Shown here piece by piece: positions 17,929 through 27,162 of a stretch of 54,119 bases of DNA; positions within the stretch are counted from its first letter, which is position 1; every line of letters starts with the position of its first letter. The DNA comes from Pseudomonadota bacterium. GTDB taxonomy: Bacteria; Pseudomonadota; Gammaproteobacteria; Steroidobacterales; Steroidobacteraceae. The stretch spans positions 1 through 54,119 of the forward strand of contig JAKARC010000015.1 in NCBI GenBank assembly GCA_021822385.1, written 5' to 3'. The notes below the pieces were generated by a model, which saw nothing but the letters and a program-made list of their open reading frames with translations, did not search any database and was not told the DNA's origin. The translations under genes were made by a program, and so were the position numbers.

Positions 17929-19965
17929 ATGCACATGTGGGCAGCGGCCGGCGCAGGTGCGGGTCTACAAGCAGGAGCATATGGAAGTTTTGCGACGGCG
18001 CTCTCTGTTGTCAATGGCGCAGGTGCGCGCACACGGAAACGGCTCGGCACGTGCCGGCGCGCGCTCGACGGCAGCACCAGAGGAGATCGTGGGCTGCTCG
18101 AGTGCGGCACGGGCCGACCCGCGGGTAACCGAGTGATCGCCGCAGATGGTGCGGGCGGCGCAATCGCCGCGGAGGCATTGAGCGTCGTGCTGCAGGAGAG
18201 CGCCGCGGGCACGCCGCGCTGGCTCGCGTTCAGGCGGCCGCAGGAAGTGCTGCAGGCAAGGACGGCTGCGCAAGTGATGGACTGTCTCGAGCAGGTGCAG
18301 GCGCGCGTTGGGCAGGGCATGTACGCGGCCGGGTTCGTGACGTATGAGGCGGGCGCGGCCATGGATCCGGCACTGTTGACGCACGCACCGGGATCCCTGC
18401 CCCTCGTCTGGTTCGGCATCTACGCGCGCCCCGAGGCTGTGTCCCCAGAGCTGTTCACCGCGGCCGCGCAGCAGGCATGTCGATGGCACCCGTCAGTTTC
18501 GGCGCGCGCCTACCGTCAGGCGATCGCGCGCATCCAGCGGCACATTACCGCGGGCAACACCTATCAGGTCAATTACACGTTCCGGCTCGACAGCGCCTTT
18601 CATGGTGATCCCTGGTCATTGTTCCTGGCGCTCGAAGCGGCTCAGCATGGCAACTTCGCGGCATACTTGAATCTCGGGCGTTTCCATATCTGCTCGGCCT
18701 CGCCTGAATTGTTTTTCAAAGTGCGCGACGGTCGCGTGCTATGCAAACCAATGAAGGGAACCTGCGCACGCGGGGCGACGGCGGCGGAGGATCTCGAATT
18801 TGCCGCGACCCTGCGGGCGAGCGCGAAGAACCGCGCGGAAAACGTCATGATCGTAGACGTGCTGCGCAACGATCTCGGTAAAATTGCAGTTCCCGGCTCC
18901 GTTCGAGTCACGGACCTGTTCGCGATCGAGAAATTTCCGACGGTGCTGCAGATGACCTCGACAGTCGAGGCGGAAGTGGCGACCGATGTTGTCGGGATCT
19001 TCACCGGCATGTTTCCATGCGCCTCCGTAACCGGCGCGCCGAAAGCGCGTGCGATGCAGCTGATCAGACAGCTCGAAACGCGGCCGCGCGAGATCTACAC
19101 CGGCGCTATCGGCTGCCTGTGCCCCGACGGCACGAGTCAATTCAACGTCGCGATCAGAACGGTGTTGGTGGATACGGTGGCGCATGTCGCGACCTACGGG
19201 GTCGGGGGAGGAATTGTCGCCGATTCCAGCGCCGCGGAAGAGCATGCGGAGTGTGCGGCGAAAGCGCGCGTGTTGCGTGGACAAATTCCGCCATTTGAGA
19301 TCGTTGAGACGATGCTCTGGGATGTGCGCACCGGATACTATCTGCTCGAGTATCACCTGGACAGGCTGGTCGCGGCTGCAACCTATTTTGGCCGCGAGTG
19401 TCCGCTTGCGCGCGTGCGTGCGGCGCTCGCGGATTGCACGCGGAGCCGGAGTGAGTCCCGCCTGCGGGTGCGGGTGCTCCTTGACAGATGGGGAGAGGTC
19501 CGCATCGAGGTGGCGCCGCTGGCGAGCCTCAAGGGTGGACGCGTCGCGCTCGCGACGCGGGCAATCCGCAGCCATGACCCGTTTGTCTATCACAAGACGA
19601 CGCACCGGGAGGTTTATCGGCACTGCGCGCCGGCGAACAATGGCGCGGCAGCTGCCGTGGCCGACGTCATACTCTGGAACGATGCGGGCTACGTGACCGA
19701 GTCGTGCAACGCAAACGTCGTGGCCAGAATCAACGGCCAACTGTGCACACCGTCGAGCGCGCAGGGACTATTGCCCGGCGTGTTCCGTCGCGCTCTGCTT
19801 GTGTCAGGTGCAATCAGGGTGGAGGATTTCACGGTGGCGACGCTGCGCGCCGCCGCCCAACTCTATCTCGTGAACTCGGTTCGCGGCTGGATGCGCTTGC
19901 GACGATCGAGCCCTGCGGATGAATGGCTGATTGACGCCGAGGGCTGCTTCGATGGCGGATGCTGA
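17929..19965 (+). CDS. pabB: Bifunctional aminodeoxychorismate synthase I / aminodeoxychorismate lyase (PabB-PabC fusion)
   Basis: The protein has up to 678 residues. PabB spans about residues 85-420. Its motifs are PMKGTCARG, RAENVMIVDVLRNDLGK, SVTGAPKARAMQ and GVGGGIVADSS. The Lys in PMKGT marks aminodeoxychorismate synthase rather than anthranilate synthase, which has Ala there. PabC (class IV aminotransferase) spans about 440-678. It has HKTTHREVY with the PLP lysine and NDAGYVTESCNANV. Together they make p-aminobenzoate for folate; a PabA glutaminase is not in the window. The first roughly 70 residues are low-complexity and probably not real. GTG 18133 is a plausible true start. Confidence 0.9.
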   Translation: MHMWAAAGAGAGLQAGAYGSFATALSVVNGAGARTRKRLGTCRRALDGSTRGDRGLLECGTGRPAGNRVIAADGAGGAIAAEALSVVLQESAAGTPRWLAFRRPQEVLQARTAAQVMDCLEQVQARVGQGMYAAGFVTYEAGAAMDPALLTHAPGSLPLVWFGIYARPEAVSPELFTAAAQQACRWHPSVSARAYRQAIARIQRHITAGNTYQVNYTFRLDSAFHGDPWSLFLALEAAQHGNFAAYLNLGRFHICSASPELFFKVRDGRVLCKPMKGTCARGATAAEDLEFAATLRASAKNRAENVMIVDVLRNDLGKIAVPGSVRVTDLFAIEKFPTVLQMTSTVEAEVATDVVGIFTGMFPCASVTGAPKARAMQLIRQLETRPREIYTGAIGCLCPDGTSQFNVAIRTVLVDTVAHVATYGVGGGIVADSSAAEEHAECAAKARVLRGQIPPFEIVETMLWDVRTGYYLLEYHLDRLVAAATYFGRECPLARVRAALADCTRSRSESRLRVRVLLDRWGEVRIEVAPLASLKGGRVALATRAIRSHDPFVYHKTTHREVYRHCAPANNGAAAAVADVILWNDAGYVTESCNANVVARINGQLCTPSSAQGLLPGVFRRALLVSGAIRVEDFTVATLRAAAQLYLVNSVRGWMRLRRSSPADEWLIDAEGCFDGGC

Positions 19966-20446
19966 GCGATGGCGCAACTGGGTGGCGGCGGAGGCGAGGA
20001 CGGGATGTCCAGTGCACTGCGCGATCGGCTGCGGCCCGTGCGCAGGCGCACCGGCGGACTTGACCTTTCGCTGCGCCTGCGCGCGAGCCCCGGACACGGC
20101 AGCCGCGGGCTGCGGTCGATCCCGACAAGGGTCATGGACCGGAGCCCAAGGTGTAAAGCAATCTCTTGAAAGTTATTACAATATGTTGATAATAATAGAA
20201 AACTCTTGTGCACATACTGTCGGTCGCAGTGCGACGCCTGTCACCGGTGCTGTGCGGTCGATCGGGTGCCGGTGATGCCGTAAGTACGGCGGTGGGCCTT
20301 GCAGAGCGAGGAATGGCCGATGCGAGGCGTGCCTGTGGTAAAAGGGCCGTCGAGATTTAGGGCCGGCGCGTGCACGGTGTGATCGCCGCGGAAGCGCGCG
20401 GCCTTGATCCCGAACCGCCCGGCATGTCACGTGAGGAAAAATTGCA
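19966..20446. other. Intergenic region upstream of uppP
   Basis: About 480 bases with no supported gene; short frames continuing from the pabBC end lack recognisable products. A small perfect hairpin (GCAGCC, GCG, GGCTGC) lies at 20099-20113 and may mark the end of the pabBC transcript. An AT-rich island at about 20160-20215 contains a good promoter candidate. Confidence 0.5.
20166..20193 (+). promoter_or_regulatory. Candidate sigma-70 promoter for uppP
   Basis: TTGAAA at 20166-20171 and GATAAT at 20188-20193 are separated by 16 bases. Each matches the consensus in five of six positions. They lie in a strikingly AT-rich patch of otherwise GC-rich DNA, about 250 bases upstream of the uppP start and in the same direction. 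Confidence 0.45.
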
Positions 20447-21307
20447 ATGTCGATTGTGCACGTCATCATTCTTGCCATCGTTCAGGGATTCGCCGAGCTG
20501 TTGCCGATATCGAGTTCCGCGCATGTGATCGTCGCGGAGGAATTGATGGGCATGAATCCCGCCGCGCCGCGCATGACGCTGCTGCTGGTCATGCTGCACA
20601 CCGGAACGATGCTCGCCGTAATCGTTTATTTCTGGCAGCGCTGGCGGCGCACATTTTTCAATTCCAAGGCGGAGTTCAAGAATTTCGCCATCGCGCTGGT
20701 GATCGCGACGTTTCTCACCGGCGTGGTCGGCGGCGGTTTGATCGAGTTCATCGAACACGTGCTTATGCGCAATCCGCGGCACGCCTGGATCGAACAGCTG
20801 TTCAGTCACCTTGGGTTGATTGCCATCGCGTTGGCGGTCGGCGGCGTTTTCATCCTGGTCGCGGGTCTGTTCGAAAACCGCCGACATAGCACGGCGAGCA
20901 CGCATGAGATGACGCCGCGACAATATGGCTGGATTGGGGCGATCCAGGGCCTGTGCGTTCCGTTCCGCGGCTTTTCCCGCTCCGGAGCAACCATTTCAAC
21001 GGGGTTGCTCTCGGGCGTGACCCGCGCCTGCGCCGAGGATTTCAGTTTTGCGCTCGCCGTGGTGCTGACGCCGCCGGCCGTGGCGCGCGAGCTGTGGCGG
21101 CTGTATCGGGCGCACCATGATCATCTGGCGGCCATGCTTCCGGCCGCCGAGCCGAGTATCCTTGGGGTTATCTTTGCCTTCCTCGCGGGCCTGCTTGCGC
21201 TGAAGTGGTTGAGCCGCTGGCTGGAGCGGGGCCGCTGGCACTTCTTCGGCATTTATTGTCTCGTGGCCGCGGGTGTTGTCGGCTATTTGAGCCTGCACGG
21301 ATTCTGA
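20447..21307 (+). CDS. uppP: Undecaprenyl-diphosphatase (UppP/BacA)
   Basis: A 286-residue polytopic membrane protein. It has the glutamate-rich first motif QGFAELLPISSSAH (about residues 14-27) and the second motif PFRGFSRSGATIS, which retains the catalytic SRSG. It removes a phosphate from undecaprenyl diphosphate to recycle the carrier lipid for peptidoglycan and other envelope polymers, and confers bacitracin resistance. A GAGGAAA ribosome binding site precedes the ATG. It is followed after 73 bases by an HPP-like membrane protein on the same strand. Confidence 0.95.
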   Translation: MSIVHVIILAIVQGFAELLPISSSAHVIVAEELMGMNPAAPRMTLLLVMLHTGTMLAVIVYFWQRWRRTFFNSKAEFKNFAIALVIATFLTGVVGGGLIEFIEHVLMRNPRHAWIEQLFSHLGLIAIALAVGGVFILVAGLFENRRHSTASTHEMTPRQYGWIGAIQGLCVPFRGFSRSGATISTGLLSGVTRACAEDFSFALAVVLTPPAVARELWRLYRAHHDHLAAMLPAAEPSILGVIFAFLAGLLALKWLSRWLERGRWHFFGIYCLVAAGVVGYLSLHGF

Positions 21308-21380
21308 TGCATCAGCAAGGCGCAAGGGATGCGCAGGGGCGTACTCGGCCCGATGCGCCGGATCGTGTGCTGCAGAGCGC

Positions 21381-22364
21381 ATGAGGGGCGGCGGCGTGGG
21401 GGGCGGTAAGGAGCGACCGCAGTGGATCACCGAGGCGGCCACCGCAGCATACATCGGGTTGATTGCCCTCATCGCCTGGACCAGCGGCTACGTCTACATC
21501 TTGTTTCCCGAGCTCGGCGCGCTCGGCCACGATATCTTGCAACGTCCGCGCGGAACGTGGGCCGGAGCGCCCGTGATGCTGATGGGCACGCCGCTGCTGA
21601 CGGCCGTGGCCGGCACGCTGATCACCCGGCATTTACCTTATGGCATGCCGGCGGTTCTGCTCGATGTCGGCTTTTCGGTGCTGGCGATCAGGACACTGCA
21701 ATCACCCATTGCGCCGGCCCTCAGCGCCGGTCTCCTACCGCTCACCCTCGGTATCCGCAGCTTCTGGTACCCACCGGCGCTGCTCATCGGCACGGGCGTG
21801 CTCGCAGGCATTGCGGTGCTGCGCAAGCGCTGGGCGCCGGCATCCGCACCGCTCGGTCAGTCCGTCGAGGACAGGGTGGACGATGCCGTGGAGCGGGCAC
21901 CGGCAGGTCTCAGCTGGGTACCGTTTTTTGTTCTGTTTCTGCTGCTGGCAGTTGCCGTCGGCGATCTCACCGGATGGCGCTTGGTGCTGTTTCCGCCGCT
22001 TGTTGTCATCGGTTTCGAGGCCTTTGCACATACGACGCTCTGTCCGTGGGCGCGCCGGCCGGTGGCACTCGGGCTGGCGTGCGGTCTTACGGCATGCATC
22101 GGGGTGGCGTGTGTCAAGCTGCTGGGGGTGGACCCTCTCGGGGCAATGTGCAGCATTCTGATGAGCGCCTTCATCGTGCGGATTCTCGACCTGCATGTGC
22201 CGCCAGCGCTCGCCGTGGGCCTGTTACCGTTTGTCATGGCACATCCGAACTTCCAGTTCCCGCTGGCGGTACTGCTTGGTACCGCGATCGAGACGGCGCT
22301 GTTTCTCCTTTGGCGCCGGCTCGTGCGGCTGGCCCACGCACGCCGCGTACCCTTGCGGGAATAA
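21381..22364 (+). CDS. HPP-family-like membrane protein with internal duplication
   Basis: A 327-residue protein with about 8-10 hydrophobic helices. Two halves align with each other: PALSAGLLPLTLGIRSFWYP with HVPPALAVGLLPFVMAHPNF, and ILFPELGALGHD with LFPPLVVIGFEA. The repeated unit resembles the four-helix HPP domain, some members of which act in nitrite transport. Function here is unassigned. It is probably co-transcribed with uppP and is convergent with the HpnL-like gene, with only 20 bases between stops. Confidence 0.7.
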   Translation: MRGGGVGGGKERPQWITEAATAAYIGLIALIAWTSGYVYILFPELGALGHDILQRPRGTWAGAPVMLMGTPLLTAVAGTLITRHLPYGMPAVLLDVGFSVLAIRTLQSPIAPALSAGLLPLTLGIRSFWYPPALLIGTGVLAGIAVLRKRWAPASAPLGQSVEDRVDDAVERAPAGLSWVPFFVLFLLLAVAVGDLTGWRLVLFPPLVVIGFEAFAHTTLCPWARRPVALGLACGLTACIGVACVKLLGVDPLGAMCSILMSAFIVRILDLHVPPALAVGLLPFVMAHPNFQFPLAVLLGTAIETALFLLWRRLVRLAHARRVPLRE

Positions 22365-22384
22365 GGAACGTCGGTCCGGGCGCG

Positions 22385-23359
22385 TCAATCCCGGGCAACC
22401 CCTGTCAAGGCGTGCCTGCTTTCAAGGACGTGCCACAGCGCCAACCCGGGCGTCCCGAGCAGGAACTCGCGTACGCGGCGGACTAGGGACAGGGCAACAG
22501 CCGGAGCAGCGGGAACGCCGACCAGTGCGCACACCAGCACGTAACCGACTTCCTGCACACCGAGAGCGGCGGGAATTGCAAATCCAAGTGTGCGCAATCC
22601 GCAAAAGAGACTGTCGATGATGAATGCCTGTGTTGCCGACACGGGCACTCCCATCAGATGCAGAGCGACCCACGTCTCGAAGGCACCCAGCATCCAGGCG
22701 GCCGCGTGCGCGGCAAACGCAGTCAGGGTCCGTCGGTTCACCGTAAAGAGTCGATCCAGCGCCAGAGGAAAGTCGGCCGCCGACCCCAGCCGCAGGCCCG
22801 GCAGCCGGTGCGCGAGCCGTTGTGCAGCGCGCTCGAGCAAAGACAAGACGCGCTCCCGCCACAACAGCACGGCACAGATGAGCCCGAGCGCCGGCACCAG
22901 CGCATAGGCAATCAGGGAGAGCGAGGCGGTGCGCCACCCGACCGCCAGAAGAATCGCGCCGGTGAGCACGTACGGTAGTTTCGCCGCCTGCTCGACCACG
23001 AGGTCGGCGAGCAGCGACGCGCTCGCCGGCATCGCGCCGATGCCGTTCACCGCCAGCACCCGTGCGCCCGCGACAATGCCACCGAGTTGAGAAAACGGCA
23101 GCACATCCGCGCTGGATTCACGGATATAGCGGGCTTGCACATACTGCCAGGGAGGGGCATTGCTCAGCGCGGCGCCGAGTTCCGCCCACGCATAGCCGGT
23201 CAGCGCGATGAGCGGCAGATGCAGCACCGCAAGGAGGGCAATGCCGGAAAACCCGATCCGCTGTGCGACGTGTCCGACGGCATCGAACCCCGCGTAACCG
23301 ATTGCTGCGACGAGCCCCGCGGCGCCGAGCAGGGCGGCCAGGATCTTCCAACGATTCAT
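22385..23359 (-). CDS. HpnL-like / lysylphosphatidylglycerol-synthase-TM-type flippase-like protein
   Basis: A 324-residue protein with about eight membrane helices. The family signature region reads RESSADVLPFSQLGGIVAGA. A further conserved stretch is DSLFCGLRTLGFAIPAALGV, followed by QEVGYVLVCALVG. The family includes HpnL of hopanoid clusters and other proposed lipid flippases. Its ATG overlaps the sulfotransferase stop (ATGA), so the two are translationally coupled. A shared role in making and moving a sulfated or otherwise modified lipid is an inference; hopanoid synthesis genes are not in the window. Confidence 0.8.
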   Translation of the reverse strand: MNRWKILAALLGAAGLVAAIGYAGFDAVGHVAQRIGFSGIALLAVLHLPLIALTGYAWAELGAALSNAPPWQYVQARYIRESSADVLPFSQLGGIVAGARVLAVNGIGAMPASASLLADLVVEQAAKLPYVLTGAILLAVGWRTASLSLIAYALVPALGLICAVLLWRERVLSLLERAAQRLAHRLPGLRLGSAADFPLALDRLFTVNRRTLTAFAAHAAAWMLGAFETWVALHLMGVPVSATQAFIIDSLFCGLRTLGFAIPAALGVQEVGYVLVCALVGVPAAPAVALSLVRRVREFLLGTPGLALWHVLESRHALTGVARD

Positions 23360-24792
23360 GCGCTGTCCGTCATCACCTGCGCGGTATCGGCACGGGCCCG
23401 CTCTGCAGGACGCACGTCGAACGTCTGCATGTAGCGGGCGAAGCGCTCGCGCAGTTGCCCCGCATCGAGTCCGAAGGACTCGAGCCGGTGGGCATGCACT
23501 GCGTACCCGCCGCGCGGTCGGGCGCGCAGCGCTGCGCGCATGCGCATCTCGGCCGCGGCGCTGAGCGGCATGCCGCAATGCCGATACAGAGTTGCAATCG
23601 TGTCCATCGGCGCGGACACGAGATCACTGTAATGCAGGTGCAGGATATTCGTATCCGCCGCTCGGGTCGCCACCATGCGCTCGGCGCCCTCGGCCCAGCG
23701 CGCGCTGATCTCCGCGCCGATCTGCACGGGATCGAGATGACGGGTGAACGGCCGCCGCAGGATCTCGGTCAGTTTGGCCACCGAGGCGAGTACACTCAGC
23801 GGATCGCGATGCAGCATCACGATATGCGCGTCCGGGTAGACCTTGCGCAGCGCCGCCAGCGCAAATACGTGATCGGGGCTCTTCAGCACCCAGCGTTGCG
23901 CGCCTGGGTGCTGCGCATCGAGGTGTTGCAGGAAGCGGCGATGAAATCGATACGCGTACTCGTGTCCATACACGTCCAGCCAGTCGCGATACATCGGTAT
24001 GCGATAAATGGTATCGAAGCGCAAGCTTTGAAAGACCTGCGCGGTGATGTCGGTGCACTCCTGGGGTGCATCGGCTGCGAGCGGATGCATGCCGCTGAGC
24101 TGCGGGGAGAGCAAGCGAAAAAACGCGAACTGGCGCGCGACCCGGGCGCGGCGGGTCTCGATGCGGCTGCGCAGACCGGGGAGCGGATATGGATACATGA
24201 CCTGCCAGCTGTGCGGCACGGCCACCGCCGGATCGAGTGCGATCAGGGAGTGCAGAAACGTGGAGCCGCAACGCGGCAATCCAGTGATGAAGATCGGACG
24301 CACGAGATCGCGGCGCGTAATGCTCGCATCAACCCGCTCAGCGCTCGCCAGCGCCAACTGGTTGTCAAGGCACCGCAGGGCGTCAAAGCGTGTCGCGAGT
24401 TGGCCAAAAGTCGACAGTTCCGCTTGCGCATGCAATGCGTGCAGGAGTTCCTGCAGCGGCGTGACAAAGGCACGCTCGGAGAAGTCCTCGGCCCGGCGCC
24501 GGTCAAGGGCCGTAGCGATCAATGCATTCGCCTCGAGCGGGGCGAAGCGCTCGATCAGGCGCGTGCGCGCTCCTCGCGCCCCAGGCCCGGGCGTCGCGGT
24601 GCGCTCCAGTGGGCCGGCCGACTGCGCGGCGATGCTCGAAAATGGCTGGCGCATGGTGGGCGGTAACTCACGCACATCGCGCCGCTGTGGTGCGACGAAG
24701 CGGGTAAAATCCACCATCCGCCGCAGCAGCTGCATGCCGGGCAGAAGCAACAAGGCAAGCACGAGGACCGTGATCAGCGGACCGTATGTCAT
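23356..24792 (-). CDS. Sulfotransferase-family protein with N-terminal membrane anchor
   Basis: A 478-residue protein. An N-terminal hydrophobic helix (LITVLVLALLLLPGMQLL) precedes a PAPS-dependent sulfotransferase core. The 5'-phosphosulfate loop is ITGLPRCGSTFLHSL at about residues 169-183. The 3'-phosphate motif is VMLHRDPLSVLASVAKL, and RWVLKSPDHVFAL lies before it. The enzyme transfers sulfate from PAPS to a hydroxyl; the membrane anchor and coupling to a flippase-like protein favour a lipid or glycolipid acceptor. The substrate is not readable from the sequence. Confidence 0.87.
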   Translation of the reverse strand: MTYGPLITVLVLALLLLPGMQLLRRMVDFTRFVAPQRRDVRELPPTMRQPFSSIAAQSAGPLERTATPGPGARGARTRLIERFAPLEANALIATALDRRRAEDFSERAFVTPLQELLHALHAQAELSTFGQLATRFDALRCLDNQLALASAERVDASITRRDLVRPIFITGLPRCGSTFLHSLIALDPAVAVPHSWQVMYPYPLPGLRSRIETRRARVARQFAFFRLLSPQLSGMHPLAADAPQECTDITAQVFQSLRFDTIYRIPMYRDWLDVYGHEYAYRFHRRFLQHLDAQHPGAQRWVLKSPDHVFALAALRKVYPDAHIVMLHRDPLSVLASVAKLTEILRRPFTRHLDPVQIGAEISARWAEGAERMVATRAADTNILHLHYSDLVSAPMDTIATLYRHCGMPLSAAAEMRMRAALRARPRGGYAVHAHRLESFGLDAGQLRERFARYMQTFDVRPAERARADTAQVMTDSA

Positions 24793-25112
24793 ACCGTATT
24801 ATCCTTTCACCATCCAGTCTCCCGCGGCGTGGGTCAGCCTCGAGCCCGGCACAGAACTGCGCCGCTGTTGCGCCAACAGCCGGTCGTACTCGCCACGCGC
24901 ACCGGTCATACATTGGCCGCTCGCTCCGCGCTCGTCAACCCTGTGGTCGCGTGTGCGCATAGGAAACAGGAGTAATCACAGGGTCACAATAAGCAGTTGT
25001 CACGCGTCTGCGTCCGCAATCGTGCGCAGCTTGCTCCGTTGCGTATTGGATGCAACGAACCGGCGCCAACGGTGGACGGGCGTATGGCGGAAATTGGAAT
25101 TGGATGGCGGTT
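24793..25112. other. Intergenic region between the radical SAM and sulfotransferase genes
   Basis: About 320 bases that should contain the promoter of the sulfotransferase operon (minus strand). No open frame with a recognisable product is seen. No strong sigma-70 pair was found on either strand. Confidence 0.5.
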
Positions 25113-25141
25113 GTCGGACTGCGAACATTCCGCAGTCCGAC
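25113..25141 (-). terminator. Perfect 11-bp hairpin directly after the radical SAM stop
   Basis: GTCGGACTGCG (25113-25123) pairs perfectly with CGCAGTCCGAC (25131-25141) around a 7-base loop. One arm shares a base with the stop codon of the radical SAM gene. The position immediately after the gene on its own strand makes it a likely terminator, although no T-tract follows. Confidence 0.65.
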
Positions 25142-26742
25142 TAGCGCGCCGCTGAGCGCTGCGCCGGTGGCGCTGCCCGCGACGAATAATACGACGCATT
25201 GTGCTTGCCGGCGAGCGCCTCACGCGTAAACGTGATCAGATGATGCGCGACCAGCCCCACATGAATCACTTCCTCGATCCGGCCTTGCTGCAGCAGCGGC
25301 CAGGCCGTGCGCCAGAACGTGGTGCGATAATCCGAGGCAATACCAATCTTGACGAGAATATTGGCCATGATGCGCATGCCGCGACCGATGTTTGACCAGG
25401 AGACACGGGCCGAGTTCCGCGGCCGCGGTGCGCGGTTCGGATAGGTGTGGGTCAGGTTCCATGCAAAGCGCTCATACACCGCCTCCGGACTGTACGCGGT
25501 GGCGATGAGCTGCTTCCACGCCGAGATCACCGTTTCGTAGGGACGCATAAAGCGCACGTTCGATTCGAGGTCGGGATCCTCGCAGATGCGATCAGCGGCC
25601 GCGAGCCGTTCATAAAGCTTCGTGCGTGGCAGCGCTTGCAGCAAATTCACGGTGAGCAGTGGGATGTGGCTGCGGCGGATGAACTCGGCGATACGGCTCG
25701 GCGTCTCGGGTGTGTCGGTATCGAGGCCGAGAATGATCCCGGAGACGACCTCAAGCCCGTAATCGTTCAACGTCCTGACTGCATCGAGTATCGGCACTGA
25801 AGTGTTGTGGTTCTTGTGCATTGCCGCCAGCGCGTCGAGCTCCGGTGTCTCAATGCCACAGAACACGGTCGTGAAGCAGGCCGAGCGCATCAACGCCAAA
25901 ATATCTGGATATTTGGCGATGTTCAGCGTGGCTTCGCAGGCAAACTCAACGGGATAGCCGTTGCGCTGCTGCCAATCGAGCAGCGTGTGCAGCAACTGGC
26001 GCGCAGCTTTGCGGTTGGCGATGAAATTGTCGTCGACGAAATAGATGGCCGCGGCCACGCCGTGGGCCAGCTGAACGTCGAGTTCGTGCAGCACCTGTTG
26101 TGGGCTCTTCAGACGCGGCACCCGGCCGTAGAGCGCCGGGATGTCGCAGAACTCGCACCGGTAGGGGCAGCCGCTCGAGGCCTGCACGCTGCCGATGAAG
26201 TAACGCTCGAGCTTGGCCAAGGCGTAGGCTGGCGGAGGGAATTGATCGAGGGGACGGCGTATCTGCGTCTGCAGGCGCACTTGCCGCTGCGGCCGATCGG
26301 GACAGGCGTCAAGCTGTGCGAATAATTGCTCGGTGGCATCGCCGAGCTCGCCGATGTGCAGATAATCGAAGTCAGGATACTGCTGAGGACTGGCTGATAC
26401 TGCCGGCCCGCCGAGCACCGTCGTTTTGCCCGCCCGGTGTGCCCGCCGATTGATGCCGTCGATCGCCGCGCGCTGGACGTGCATCCCGCTCACGAGTACC
26501 GCCTCCGCCCAGGCGAAGTCCGCGGCTGTTGCGGGCGCTATATTCTCGTCCCGGAAGCGCACCTCCCAGTCGCGGGGGACGGCCGCCGCGATGGTGAGAA
26601 TTCCCTGCGGCGGCATGAAGGCACGAATGTGTCCGCACAGGGCGTAGGCATACTCGAAAGTGCCGAAAGACGGGGTGTAGCGTGGAAAAATGCACAGAAT
26701 CCGACGTCGCAATGGTCTGCTCCCGCAGCGCTGCTTCTGCAC
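25141..26742 (-). CDS. B12-binding-domain radical SAM protein (possible HpnP type)
   Basis: A 533-residue protein. The N-terminal B12-binding-like domain starts RRILCIFPRYTPSFGTFEYA and contains MPPQGILTIAAAVP. The radical SAM cluster motif is SSGCPYRCEFCDIPALYGR at about residue 185. IYFVDDNFIANRKAARQLL follows, then a long DUF4070-like C-terminus with SDYRTTFWRTAWPLLQQGRI. The architecture is that of class B methylases, which include the hopanoid C-2 methylase HpnP. Assignment to HpnP itself is tentative. The GTG at 26742 is preferred since GGAG lies 7 bases upstream; TTG 26778 lacks one. It is divergent from the MFS gene. Confidence 0.8.
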   Translation of the reverse strand: MQKQRCGSRPLRRRILCIFPRYTPSFGTFEYAYALCGHIRAFMPPQGILTIAAAVPRDWEVRFRDENIAPATAADFAWAEAVLVSGMHVQRAAIDGINRRAHRAGKTTVLGGPAVSASPQQYPDFDYLHIGELGDATEQLFAQLDACPDRPQRQVRLQTQIRRPLDQFPPPAYALAKLERYFIGSVQASSGCPYRCEFCDIPALYGRVPRLKSPQQVLHELDVQLAHGVAAAIYFVDDNFIANRKAARQLLHTLLDWQQRNGYPVEFACEATLNIAKYPDILALMRSACFTTVFCGIETPELDALAAMHKNHNTSVPILDAVRTLNDYGLEVVSGIILGLDTDTPETPSRIAEFIRRSHIPLLTVNLLQALPRTKLYERLAAADRICEDPDLESNVRFMRPYETVISAWKQLIATAYSPEAVYERFAWNLTHTYPNRAPRPRNSARVSWSNIGRGMRIMANILVKIGIASDYRTTFWRTAWPLLQQGRIEEVIHVGLVAHHLITFTREALAGKHNASYYSSRAAPPAQRSAAR

Positions 26743-27162
26743 ATCGGTACTCCGATGCGTGGCGCTGGCGGGAATCAAGCGGACACACTACGCCGACCCT
26801 CGTGCGGGTCTACCCACCAGTGCTTCGATCGCAGTCTGGCCAAGCGCCCGCGCGCGAATATTGGGATAATTACGTATATTGCCGTGTAATATGCTCCAGG
26901 GCAGTGCGCGGCGGCGGGCCATCGCATGCCGAGGACGGGTCTGCAGTGCGGACGCGGACGGACCGCGGCGGTCCTTGCGCCATGGCGTTCGCGCAGGATT
27001 GATCCGGTGTAAGCTGACTATGCATACAGCGCAACCCGACGGCCGCGCAACCGGAGCCCATGCGCGACACCGTGGGCGCCCGAGCTGCTGCCGGCAGCGG
27101 ATCTGTTCGGCACTGACACACCATGACGCAGCGCCGCGGAGACTTCGACAGGACGCCCGTGA
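26743..27162. other. Divergent intergenic region between the radical SAM and MFS genes
   Basis: About 420 bases. An AT-rich patch at 26858-26892 includes TTGGGA, an 18-base gap and TGTAAT on the plus strand, a possible weak promoter for the MFS gene. It also includes the small inverted repeat ATATT-N7-AATAT (26876-26892). Nothing else is recognised. Confidence 0.45.

Noticed and set aside
19931-20275. Small frame with several cysteines following pabBC
   Set aside because: It overlaps the pabBC end in another frame and runs into the AT-rich promoter region of uppP; the cysteine spacing matches no known motif.
23263-24666. 467-codon plus-strand frame opposite the sulfotransferase
   Set aside because: It is antisense to a gene with clear sulfotransferase motifs, and its product looks like a GC-rich shadow translation.
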